Shown: in pieces, positions 54,715-63,687 of the stretch
How the letters are laid out: each line of letters starts with the position of its first letter
Position numbering within the stretch: position 1 is the stretch's first letter
Origin: Tetraselmis striata
Taxonomy: Eukaryota; Chlorophyta; Chlorodendrophyceae; Chlorodendrales; Chlorodendraceae
Direction of reading: 5' to 3'
Assembly (NCBI GenBank): GCA_006384855.1
Contig: VCJN01000258.1
Coordinates: forward strand, 1-64,000
Length of the DNA: 64,000 nucleotides
The notes under the pieces: generated by a model
The model's database searches: none
What the model saw: the letters and a program-made list of their open reading frames with translations, nothing else
What the model was told of the DNA's origin: nothing
Made by a program: the position numbers and the translations under genes

Positions 54715-55725
54715 TCAGTTCTGCTCCTCGGTCTGCTGGGTAGTAGTCTTCCTCGCAGGGTTGCCGGGCTGAGGCTTGCCCTTGATCTTGTCTTTGTCCT
54801 TGTTTTTGTCCGCCCTCTCCTTTGTGGCGCGGTCTGCGTGTTCTGCACGCTCTTGCTCCTTGATGCGGATGTTGCCGCTGCCGCCTCCGCTCCCTCCGCT
54901 GCCGCTGCCCTTGAACTGCGCGGCGGCATGCGCCTTGCCCGCCTGGTGGAGGCTGACCTCGAGTCTTTTGTCGTCCAGAGCGTTGAGAAGGCCGTCGACG
55001 CCATTGCTGGAGCGCTCGGCGGCGGTGGTGTCGAAGAAGCGGGAGTAGAGGAGGCGCTCGGCGACTCGCTCCTCGCCGGTAAGCGCCTTCTTGCACTTGA
55101 AACGCCGGAGGTAGGTGAGCCGGTCTTCAGCAGCCTGCCCGCACGTCGCGATCGTGCGAATCGCGGAGTCGAGTAGGTCGTTGGCGTCCGCGGTGTTGCG
55201 AGCGGTGGCGTTTTTCGCGCGAGGCGTTGCCACGGCGTCCGTGAGCGCCGCGTGCGCGGCGGCGGTAAAGACTCCATAGCACATCATGTGGCGATACTCG
55301 TCGCGCGTCGCGTGCTTCTTCTCGTCGGTGAGGTAGCGGTCCCACTCGTCGTTGCGTGGGTTCCACAGCCCGGGGTTGGTGAGTCCTACAGGGGGCATAG
55401 ACTCGGCGTATGCCCGCGGCAGGTAGTCGATCCAGCCGCGCGGGTCGATGAACGCCGCGTGGCCTGGAGATTTTGCAGGGAAACCGGGGGGATGGTCGTC
55501 CTCCTCCTCGTCACCCTCGAGGCCGTCGGCTGGCGTCGCGGAAATATGTTTCTGCGGAGGTGGTTGTTGAATGGCAGAGGTGCGGGAGTCTAGCTCGTCG
55601 AGTCGCAGCAGCATCCGTTGCACCAGCGCAGTGAGGCTAGCGGTGTCAGTCACCGAACTCGCGGCGTTGTCTCCACCGCACCCCTCCGAATCGTACAGGT
55701 CGTCAGGCAACCGTGTGCTGTTCAT
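54715..55725 (-). CDS. Gag-like protein of element 3
   Basis: This intact 336-codon frame begins MNSTRLPDDLYDSEG. An N-terminal helical segment (TALVQRMLLRLDELDSR) suggests oligomerisation. The body (GWIDYLPRAYAESMPPVGLT, then YRHMMCYGVFTAAAHAALTD) is followed by a Gly/Ser-rich linker. A highly charged Lys/Glu/Asp tail (KERADKNKDKDKIKGKPQPG) takes the place of a zinc knuckle and probably binds nucleic acid. Its position at the 5' end of the element, before RT, matches gag. It shows no obvious sequence similarity to the gag-like protein of element 2. Confidence 0.75.
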   Translation of the reverse strand: MNSTRLPDDLYDSEGCGGDNAASSVTDTASLTALVQRMLLRLDELDSRTSAIQQPPPQKHISATPADGLEGDEEEDDHPPGFPAKSPGHAAFIDPRGWIDYLPRAYAESMPPVGLTNPGLWNPRNDEWDRYLTDEKKHATRDEYRHMMCYGVFTAAAHAALTDAVATPRAKNATARNTADANDLLDSAIRTIATCGQAAEDRLTYLRRFKCKKALTGEERVAERLLYSRFFDTTAAERSSNGVDGLLNALDDKRLEVSLHQAGKAHAAAQFKGSGSGGSGGGSGNIRIKEQERAEHADRATKERADKNKDKDKIKGKPQPGNPARKTTTQQTEEQN

Positions 55726-55827
55726 AGTACGGCATGCTGTCGTTATTGCAGTCGCGGCGAGCGGCTGGCGTCGAACGTCGTTGTGAGATCGTGTGTCACC
55801 TTACGAGACTGCGAGAGTCTCGATGCC

Positions 55828-56030
55828 GTTGCGCTAGCTGGAAGCTGGCGCAAAGGCAGAAGGTGGAGACACCGCCGCGTCGCGGGGCGTCATATCGGGG
55901 TGAGGGATGGACGTGGGCACACGGCAGTAGCGTACCAGCTCGCCGCGTATGGCGGAATTGTAACGTCGGGTAACACCCGTCGTGCTTAGCCCCGTGCAAT
56001 TCAAACCTCTATAATTCTCAATATGACCAT
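55828..56030 (-). repeat. A1 repeat of element 3
   Basis: This ~203-bp segment is a direct copy of A2 at 51235-51433. They share GTTGCGCTAGCTGGAAGCTG through CTCTATAATTCTCAATATG with a 4-nt insertion near 55938 and scattered substitutions. It is the 5' end of the element. Confidence 0.9.
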
Positions 56031-56162
56031 ATACACGAGTACCGGCACGATACCGCCCGGATGCACCGCCGTCCAGAACAATCGACCAGCATATCTGTAC
56101 TTTAAAAAAACTGCATTTTTTTATTTTGCAGCAGCTCGCACATGTAAGCACATCTGTATTTC

Positions 56163-56194
56163 TGAGGGAGGTAGCTAGGCAAGGGTGATTTACC
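56163..56194 (-). repeat. Putative B2 repeat of element 4
   Basis: GAGGGAGGTAGCTAGGCAAG, then GGTGAT, matches the putative B1 at 56579-56610. It lies beyond A2 at the presumed 3' terminus. Confidence 0.5.
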
Positions 56195-56275
56195 GAAAAT
56201 TGCGCAGGCTTAGCTACACGGAAAGGGCGGGCGGGGGACTTGCGGCAAAGATCCGCACAAGAGGGAGAGAGGGTG

Positions 56276-56575
56276 GTTGTGGGGACAGAAGGCCAACACA
56301 AAAACAAGAGTGGTCCCATGTAGCGGACGATGATGGTTTTATAGTATTCGACGGGTACTGGGGTGACCGATGTTTTCACCGAGGGCGGCCTACAAAGTGC
56401 CGTACTTCAACATTTTAGTGCTAAGGCACAAAGACTGCCCGGCGGACGTGCTTCGTGTGGCCGACAGCAAGTCAAATTGGCGTGGCACAAAGTCCGCGGG
56501 CAGCCGATGTCGAGACGCGCATATCGTAGGGTGAAGGGAGGGAAAGGAAACGCCAATAACACAGCTCTAGACATT
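56276..56575 (-). repeat. A2 repeat of element 4
   Basis: This is the second direct copy of the element 4 A repeat, containing TAGCGGACGATGATGGTTTT and AAAGTGCCGTACTTC. It is somewhat longer than A1 because of an insertion near 56420-56500. Confidence 0.75.
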
Positions 56576-56578
56576 CCA

Positions 56579-56610
56579 AAGGGAGGTAGGCAAGGGAGAT
56601 TAGCCACCTC
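56579..56610 (-). repeat. Putative B1 repeat of element 4
   Basis: GGGAGGTAGGCAAGGGAGAT resembles GGGAGGTAGCTAGGCAAGGG, then TGAT, at 56165-56190, apart from a 4-nt indel. The position next to A2 fits a B1 repeat, but the match is short. Confidence 0.5.
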
Positions 56611-56759
56611 GGCCTTAAGCATGCATGCGGAGGGGGCCGGCGGCGCCCGACGGAGTTGGGGCGCTGCCGAGCAGGCTGCGAAGGACCACCGTGGGAGAGA
56701 GCAAGCCGAACGAAAGCGCGGCGGCGCGGATAGGAAGCATAGTCGGGTCGATGTAGTCT

Positions 56760-58042
56760 TTATATAATAAGAATTGCGGGCCCATCCGCATCGATCAATA
56801 TGGCGGATGTTGTCCAGGGGCCCGCAAGATGATGCGTTTGCGCCCGACGCCGCGCCCTTCCGTAAGGAGTGCGAGGTCCACACGAAGCCTTGGGGGGGGG
56901 GGAGCGCGATTGATGCGGCCGACGGCCCGCTTGAGCCAGTCGCTGAGGACGATAGCGGCGTTCCACGTATGGGGTGGGGCCGCACCGTCGCCGGGGAGCG
57001 CCTAGAATCGGCCGGGTTGCTTGGCGGAGGGGGATGCCTGGAAAGCCGCGTCGCGGTAGATGACGAAGCGGCGCAGAAAGGCTTCACAAGTGGGCACGGC
57101 GGTGGCAAGGATTTGAAGTAGGGGCTGGAACCCGTCTCGACGCTTGCGATGTCCGCATTCCCGTGGTTGATGACGAAGAGCGTGATGTCGTGCGGGCGTC
57201 GATGGCCATGTCTCGGAGTCGGCAGGAGATTATGGACTCACCATGGGAGTAAAACATAAACGTTGAACACACCGCTTCGCCGTCGCAAAGGATATTCCCG
57301 TAGTTGTGGTGGTCGCGTGGGCAGGGCAGCCAGGTCGTCGAGGATGTCGGTGACGACGTCGCATGGCAGGGCGCGCGGCGCACCGAAGCTCCTCGCTGGT
57401 CTTGAGTTGCAAACAATATCATGACTGATTGGAAGCGCGCGCTTCATGTCGATGATGGATGGGCCGGTAGCCGGGGTATCGTACCGACTCTGTGACGCAG
57501 GAAGGTGTTAATGGCGGAGAGATAGAGTTGCAAAGAGCCGGCGCCGATGGCGGTGCCGCACTCCGCAATACGGGTGAGGTAGCGGACGCACGTTGCCTCG
57601 GCGCAGTCCATAATAGGGGAGATGCCTTCCTCGTCGGTGCAGAACTCGGCAAAGAGGCGGATTTTCCCCTAGTCGTTCGAGTACATGTTGGCCGTGAGTG
57701 TATAGTCAGGAGGTCGATGACCTTGGCGCCCTTGTCGTTTGTGCCGTACATAGCTTCGATGATGCCTCGCATGAACTCGCTCCATGGGCCGTGGCCTCGG
57801 ATATGGGATGAATAAGTACGTAGGCGTCTTCGTGGTGCGACGGACGCGCCGAAGCGCGCCGTAAGCCGCTGTAGGGTTCGACGATGGCACTCGCCAGGTG
57901 GTGACGACGGGGCCAAGAGTAGCACGAAGGTGATGACAGGAAAGTAGGGTAATGTAGCCGCTGATCTCGTAGTAACGGGCGTCGCGCGAGTACCAAGCTC
58001 GTCGGACCGTCCGCGAGAGGCCGTTGTGCGAGCGACGGGCAA
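56760..58042 (-). pseudogene. Tyrosine recombinase remnants of element 4
   Basis: Minus-strand frames carry WSEFMRGIIEAMYGTNDKGA and KVIDLLT, then in another frame RLFAEFCTDEEGISPIMDCA and LQLYLSAINTFL, which match the element 2 core-binding domain (QFAEFCHDSENISPLEATTA and LQPYLSAINTFF). Near 56.85 kb WTSHSLRKGAASGANA and the region of the GGW box and DYIDP are recognisable but damaged (RCGWARNSYY). Several frameshifts are present. Confidence 0.7.
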
Positions 58043-58271
58043 AGAGGGTTAGCGCGCCACGTCGGGATGGGCGCGGCAAAAACGGGGAATCGGTGTAGAC
58101 TTGATGTTAAAGGATAAAATGAAGCCGGAGGGTTGACTCATGCGAGGGTAGAGGGAGGACGACGACCCGGACATGTGGGTTAGTAATGGAAGGAGTAGTC
58201 CCGCTCACGCCGCCGACTCCACTGCATCGTTGCTTGGAAGGCACGCCCATAGGCTTGTCCTCGAAACGCTG

Positions 58272-60209
58272 CTAACTTGGGCCGGCACGACGGAGCACCC
58301 CATCATTCGGCCTTTTCGGCCGCCGGGGCCTCGGCCTTCGCCTTGCCCTTGCCAAAGTCCTTGGTGACGTCCTTGGCGAATGTGGGCCGTGGCGCCGATG
58401 TCTCGCGCCCAGGGCGCGCGTTTTCGCGGTTGCCGCCGCCGCCGTCGAAAACCCGTCGAAAACCCACCTCGCACAGTTATCACGATCGTTGAGCCGGGGG
58501 TTACCGCCAAAGCGCTGACGGCCCGATGTCTTCGCAACGCTTGCGATGTTCGCGTCGTAGACGCGGTCGTGCATGCAGAGCTCCATCAGCTTGATGAACT
58601 CGGGCGACCCCAGGTTCTCGGTGCCAGGGTGGAGGTAGCGCACGACATCACACCACTTTCCGCGGTAACCCGTACGACATTTTGCGATCCGAATATTGTA
58701 CGAATAATCGGCCATCGCGCGATGCGCCCCAATACCGCGGGGTCCGCGTCACCGCCAGTGGCACCCGCCCGGCACCGCGGGCGGCGCATCACGCACCCGC
58801 TAGCACACCCTTGTCGGCCAGCCCACCAGCTCCCGCCCACTCCGTAGGCCTAGCTTCTGCCCCCTTCGAGGGCATAGGGCGGTTATGGCTAGCTGAGGGC
58901 GCGTAGTAGATGTCCCGGGACGGCGGCCGCGAGGTGCACCCTCGCGACTCCCGCCCGATATATTATTGATCACCCCCTCATCACGCATTCGCGTTTTGCT
59001 GACACCGTACCCGCCCACTAGGGCCAAAACCGCTCGGATAGAAAGATGGCTTAATCAAAATAGAAGACCTAGACAATGTATGTCGTTCCCTACCTCGTCC
59101 GACCGAGCCGGCGGCATTGGGGCAAAGTTGGTGCCTGGAGGGAGGCGCGACGCACATCGCATTCTGCGGGCCGCCACGGGGATCCCGCAGCACGCCGCCG
59201 TGGCAGTCGCAACCCGACCATCATAGCCGCATAATGGGGTATTGCTAATTGTACGGGCATTCGCCGTGTCGGGGGCTGATAGTCGTGGGTTGGCTAGGGC
59301 AGGCTAAAGCATGTGCAATAATGTCCCGCGCGGCGACGTGCGCGTCGCGTTGCCGCATGTACACCGTGCTAACGGCGCGAACGTATACCGATATAACACA
59401 CTCCGGCAGTTTTAGTAATGTCGTACGGCGGGTTACTGCGGGAAGTGATGTGATCGAGGGAAAAGGTGCCGCCGTTGTGCATATGCATGTCCTAGTGCTT
59501 GCAAAGGAAGGCCAAGCGGGATCGATGACCGTCGTAGATGGCCTCCACACTGTGGACGACGGCCTCGAGCCGCTGTCCGAAAGCCGGCGTAATCCCGTCG
59601 GTGACGCAGCACGTACGCCGCAGCCAACCGCTTCCGCAACTTGATGGTGGCCAAGCGGGCGATGAAGGCTCCGTAGCACGCGGCGGTAGTACTCGTCCGC
59701 TGCCGGCTGGAGACGAGCGAGGGCTATCAAGCACCCAAGCATGTACTTGAGCGCGCGGTCGAAGGCGATGGGGAAAAGCCCCGGGCGTGATCGCAGGCTG
59801 TCAGGAGGCATCCCGTTCTCGAAACCAGGCAGAGGAATAGGGCGATTTTCCAATCAAGGTAGTGGGGCTCGCTCAAGGGAGCGAACGTAGCACGGATGTT
59901 CTGGTCCGCACAACCAGCGCGGGACTCGTCCCCGCCCGGAATGTCGTTCTCTTCACATGCGGCAGGCGGCGGCATAGGAGTCTCTTGGATAGCGAAGAAT
60001 CCGGAGAGCAGCTCTTGGATGAGCTGTCGCTTTCTCGCGTCTTCCGCCTTATTACGACGCCCCGCCTCGATGCGCGCTTGAGCAGTGGCCGACGTCTCGA
60101 CACCCTCGACAATCGCCGCCTTGCGGCCGTCGACCATCATCTTGGGGCCGGTGGGTGAATAACCGTTGCAAGACGTATCGAAGGGGTGAGTTGTCCGGGA
60201 GGGAGCCAC
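58272..60209 (-). pseudogene. Gag-like remnants of element 4
   Basis: Minus-strand pieces include a helical charged segment (EAGRRNKAEDARKRQLIQEL), QNIRATFAPLSEPHYLDWKI, and, after a frame break, MPPDSLRSRPGLFPIAFDRA then LKYMLGCLIALARLQPAADE. Nearer the recombinase lies GKWCDVVRYLHPGTENLGSP, then EFIKLMELCMHDRVYDANIA, ending in an Arg/Pro/His-rich basic tail. Helical pieces followed by a basic tail, placed 5' of a recombinase, suggest gag. Frameshifts and a poorly coding gap at 59.2-58.7 kb show that it is dead. Confidence 0.5.
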
Positions 60210-60351
60210 AGGGAGAGGAGAGGGAAGAGCCTCGGCTTGAGCTGGTCATGTAGTAGCAGCGAGAGCGGAGGGTGGAATCAAGGTTTATTTGTACCGTTTC
60301 CGGGGCGTGAGCACTCTGCTGCATGCATGATCCGAAACCGCGAGTTACTAG

Positions 60352-60585
60352 TGTTGTGCGGGCAAGAGGCCAGCACAAAACTAAGAGAGTGGTCCCATCT
60401 AGCGGACGATGATGGTTTTAGAAGGTTCGACGGGTTTTCTCCGAGGGCGTCACTCAAAGTGCCGTACTTCGGCATCTCAGTGGCCGCCACGCCAAATTTT
60501 TAAAAATAAATTCGGGCACCCGGTGTCGACACCCGCATACCCTAGGGAGGGAAATGAAAACCCCAAGAACGCAGCTCTAACAAAA
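60352..60585 (-). repeat. A1 repeat of element 4
   Basis: This matches 56276-56575 in direct orientation. Shared blocks are AGTGGTCCCAT, TAGCGGACGATGATGGTTTT, TTCGACGGGT, AAAGTGCCGTACTTC and a CACAGCTCTA/CGCAGCTCTA end block. The copies are clearly diverged. Confidence 0.75.
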
Positions 60586-60618
60586 AATAATGATGCTGGC
60601 ATTGTACCGGTACTCGTA

Positions 60619-61786
60619 AGGAGCTGACGGCATTTCTAGACCAGGCCAACAACTGTCGGCTTCGAAATGAGGTGTGCGCTCTCCCTGCCACATGTAGGGA
60701 ACGGATCTTGTTCAACCAGCTCGACGCGGCGTCAGGCATGTGGACAGTGGCCATCCCCACCGCGCGGACAGCCATGACTCCGCATGAGCTGCGGGAGGTC
60801 GCTGCCGGGTACTTCTTTCTGCCTAGCCCGTGCTTGGCCCCGGTGGTTGGGTGCCAGATTATTCTGCCCTCGACGGAGCACAACCCCGTCATTGTTGATC
60901 TATACGGCGACGCGCTCATGAACCTCCCGGCGCCTGGAGACGCTCACTGGCGTGTACAGCACGACGCTATCGCAGATGCCTTCCGCGATCACTGTGTTCA
61001 CGACCTAGGTATCGCGGTACGGCGGGAGGTGGATGACTTGTTCCAGCAGGCAGTGCCTCTCGGCAACACCGTACCCCGGGATGAACTCAAGGACCTAGTG
61101 CCGGACGCAGAGCTCTCCCTTCCGGCGTTCAACGTCGTGACCGGGAGCTATGATCCCCGGAGCTTGAAGTCCACGCTGCTAGAGTTCAAGACTATGCGGT
61201 ACGGGGTCAAGTACACTTCAGTGCCCCGGGCCACAGCTGTGGATCGGTTTGAGCGCTCCCTGTTGGGCGACATACAACGGGGGTTGGCTGCGCGGGACGC
61301 GGCGTGGCACAACACAGAGCCCGGACACAAGGGTCCTCTTCGAGACATCCTGGATATGTCGGAGTACACGGGCATGGTCTTCGGCACAGTGGGTGAGGTG
61401 AGCAAGGGGGTGCACCGCACAGTGCGTGGTATCGCATGCTTGGCTGCGGACCGGGGTGCCCTCTCATCGCGGGGCACTCGGTGCATCACCCGGGCTCACC
61501 AGGAGGCCTTGCTCGCAAGAGATTTCCTCGGGGTCCTGAGCTTGGTGGCCGCTCGAGAGCGTGCTCGCTGCCTCATCAGACGGCGCAGATTCGTCTCCCA
61601 TCCCGTTGCTGAAGCTGCACAGCACGTCCGAGGATCACCCACACACACACGTGCTCGCGTGGCCCGGACTCTGAACCGCGTGCGCATCACTCATCCATCC
61701 CGCCTTATGCGGGATGCGGGCCGCTTTTAGGCGGCTTGCTGTGTTGATTTTCTAATTCTGGGGAACTGCCCTTTTTGTAATTCACA
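60619..61786 (+). mobile_element. 5'-truncated LINE, copy a, with 13-bp target-site duplication
   Basis: The element is flanked by the exact 13-mer ACCGGTACTCGTA at 60606-60618 and 61787-61799. It starts in mid-ORF, ends TTTTTGTAATTCAC, and has no internal RT. The 3' region carries a perfect hairpin CATCCCGC/GCGGGATG at 61696-61716. The same 3' end occurs in copies b and c at 7.1 kb. 5' truncation plus a long duplication indicates target-primed reverse transcription. Confidence 0.75.
60621..61730 (+). pseudogene. LINE polyprotein C-terminal part with PD-(D/E)XK-like motif (5'-truncated)
   Basis: The frame is open from the element's left end (ELTAFLDQANNCRLRNEV...) for about 369 codons. It is uninterrupted but lacks a proper start because the element is truncated. 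LVPDAELSLPAF, then SLKSTLLEFKTMRYGVKY, places an Asp ahead of E-F-K in the way expected for a restriction-like endonuclease. A C-terminal helical region follows (RFERSLLGDIQRGLAARDAA, then GMVFGTVGEVSKGVHRTV). The PD-(D/E)XK reading is inference from the motif. The parent LINE family is not identified. Copies b and c are older relatives. Confidence 0.6.
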
Positions 61787-61799
61787 CCGGTACTCGTAC

Positions 61800-62115
61800 C
61801 CGGGGTGCTGGTAATCCTTACCTCGTACTGGTCGTCCTCGTACTGTATCCTCCGCCTTTGACATTATTGGTATATGCCTACATTTCGACGTTGATGATTC
61901 GCGTAGATTTTCGGTATTATATCGGATCCGGCCGCCGCCGGCACGACCTCCGCTAGCAGCAGGGTGATGGTGTCGGCGCCGCCGGCGTCCTGCAGGCGGC
62001 GCGGTCTGCGCGTCACTCTCGTACTTGAAGGTTGCATCCCCTCTCCGCCGTCCCTCTCCCGCTTGCTCCGCAGCCGCCACCCTTGCCGCCACCGTTGACG
62101 GCCTTCGGTGCAACC
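61800..62115. other. Intergenic / eS27 upstream region
   Basis: No gene is seen. The stretch becomes GC-rich with CCGCC runs from about 61930 and probably includes the eS27 promoter and 5' UTR. No discrete TATA or other motif could be assigned. Confidence 0.4.
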
Positions 62116-62964
62116 ATGGTACGCCCAACTCCACGAGCACGCGCCCCCGTCAACTCTGCCGGCTAGGCTGCAGGTGCTGGATGCTGCTGGCGCGGGGCGG
62201 GCGGTTGTGGTGCAGGGCCAGCCCCGGGGGGGCGGGGGGGGGGGGGGGGGGGTGCTCGTATCGCGCGCGGCAGGGGCGATCGACGGGGAGGGCCTAGCAG
62301 CGGCCCCCGCTGTGCGCCCGCCATTGCGAGCGTCAGTACAGCTCCGCCCGCGCGGCGGCGGCTGCGCTGCCGGCGCACCCCGCGTGGCGGCTCGGCGTGG
62401 CGTGGCCGGCACACCCCGACAGCCCGGGCTGCGCGCCTCCACCGCCTGCCTCCCGCACCCTACCAGCTCCATTTAGGTGTCGCCACCTCTCCGCGGCGGA
62501 CGTAGCCTCGGATCCTGGCGCAGGGCAACCAGGCGGACGAACTGTAAAAACGGGAGTCAGGGGATTTATCGCGGGGTTCCAGGGCCCAGATAAAGCCGCC
62601 GCCGCCGCCGCCGGGCCGCTCACTTCTCCCACTCCAGCCCTACAGAATCCCGCCCTTTCCTTGCGTCGACCGGCTCCGAACTACGTACCCGTGACGACGG
62701 CCCTCTTTTCGCGCGCCGCTTGGCCCGTCTCATAGCCGCGGCGCGGTAAATAGTAGTCGACCAGGGCACCGCCCCGGGGGGGGGGGGGGGGTGTTCCGCT
62801 CAGCACACGGCCTCGATCTCTCTGCCCTTCCTGCGCACACCTTGTCCCTTCCCGCCCGAGATTTCAAGTTACAGTACCTGTATCAGGCATTGCCGGCGGC
62901 ATGTCGGAAGTCTGCTCTTCAATCGGTGGTCTGCTGCTGGTGTTTAAGTGCGTGGTTTCTTTTT

Positions 62965-62998
<34 letters not shown>

Positions 62999-63687
62999 AT
63001 GGCGGTGGCGGTGGCGGTGACGGTGGTTACTCCATTGTGAGGCTTTAGCCCCCCGCCCCCTCGCTCGCCCGGGGGCCTCTCTTTACCGTGCCTCCTCCCA
63101 GCGCTGCGGAATTACCACCTGGGGAGTCGACCTGCCACGTAGTCAATCAGGGGCATCCCAAGGTTGTATTTCCCCATTATATCCGCTTTGTGGTCTTTGC
63201 AGCAGGTAGACGCCACAGCACGGAGCACCCCCCCACCCGCGGCACGCACCCGGCTGACAGTCCCATGCCCCCTCCCCTTTCCCGCGCCCGCCGCAGGTTC
63301 TCGCCAGCGACATCGACCTGCTGCACCCGCCCGTGGAGCTGGAGAAGCAGAAGCACAAGCTCAAGCGGCTGGTGCAGTCCCCCAACTCGTTCTTCATGGA
63401 CGTCAAGTGCCAGGGCTGCTTCAACATGTGAGCGCCGCCTGCCCCACCCGAGGGCATCACGCCCACCGAATCCCCCCCCCCCCCTCCTTCCCACCCTTCT
63501 CTCCCCCCCCCCCCCCCTGTCCACCCCAGCCATCATGCGACCTGCCACTTACCCCCTACCCCCACCCTCTGTGCCCCCCCCAACGGCAGCACGACCGTCT
63601 TCAGCCACTCCCAGACCGTCGTGCTGTGCAGCGCCTGCTCCGCGGTTCTGTGCACTCCCACCGGAGGGCGCGCCCGTCTGACCGAGG
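62116..63687 (+). CDS. RPS27: Small ribosomal subunit protein eS27 (partial at window end)
   Basis: This is a zinc-binding protein of the cytosolic 40S subunit. Exon 2 is 63297-63427 and reads [20 protein letters not shown], then [20 protein letters not shown] and CFN. Exon 3 is 63590-63687 and reads [20 protein letters not shown], then [13 protein letters not shown]. The four zinc-binding cysteines (CQGC and CSAC) are present. The GTGAGC donor at 63428 splits an Ile codon, and that at 63688 leads out of the window, so the CSFRxK-type C-terminus is missing. The initiator Met must come from an upstream exon. The best candidate is ATG 62116-62118 directly followed by GTACGC, which makes a 1.18-kb first intron. 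Length and sequence otherwise match the family. Confidence 0.9.

Larger units (their letters stand above)
51128..56030 (-). mobile_element. YR retroelement 3: gag, RT-RNase H, broken YR, split direct repeats
   Basis: Read on the minus strand the order is A1 (56030-55828), gag (55725-54715), RT-RNase H (54668-52689), tyrosine recombinase (52675-51519, broken), B1 (51463-51436), A2 (51433-51235) and B2 (51154-51128). This is the complete A1-ORFs-B1-A2-B2 plan of PAT/Ngaro/TOC-like elements. A1 and A2 differ by a 4-nt indel and a few substitutions. Gag and RT are intact frames and the recombinase has two frame breaks, so the element is young but probably not autonomous as sequenced. Confidence 0.88.
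56163..60585 (-). mobile_element. Decayed YR element 4: gag-like + YR remnants, no RT seen
   Basis: On the minus strand the order is A1 (60585-60352), gag-like remnants (60209-58272), tyrosine recombinase remnants (58042-56760), B1 (about 56610-56579), A2 (56575-56276) and B2 (about 56194-56163). No RT or RNase H motif was found between the gag and YR pieces or elsewhere in the element. It sits immediately upstream of element 3 in the same orientation, with about 130 bp between them. Confidence 0.65.

Noticed and set aside
55100-55277. Upstream extension of the element 3 RT frame to 55277
   Set aside because: The part upstream of 54668 is Arg/Ser/Pro-rich and overlaps the gag frame. It looks like a shadow of gag, although a frameshift fusion cannot be fully excluded.
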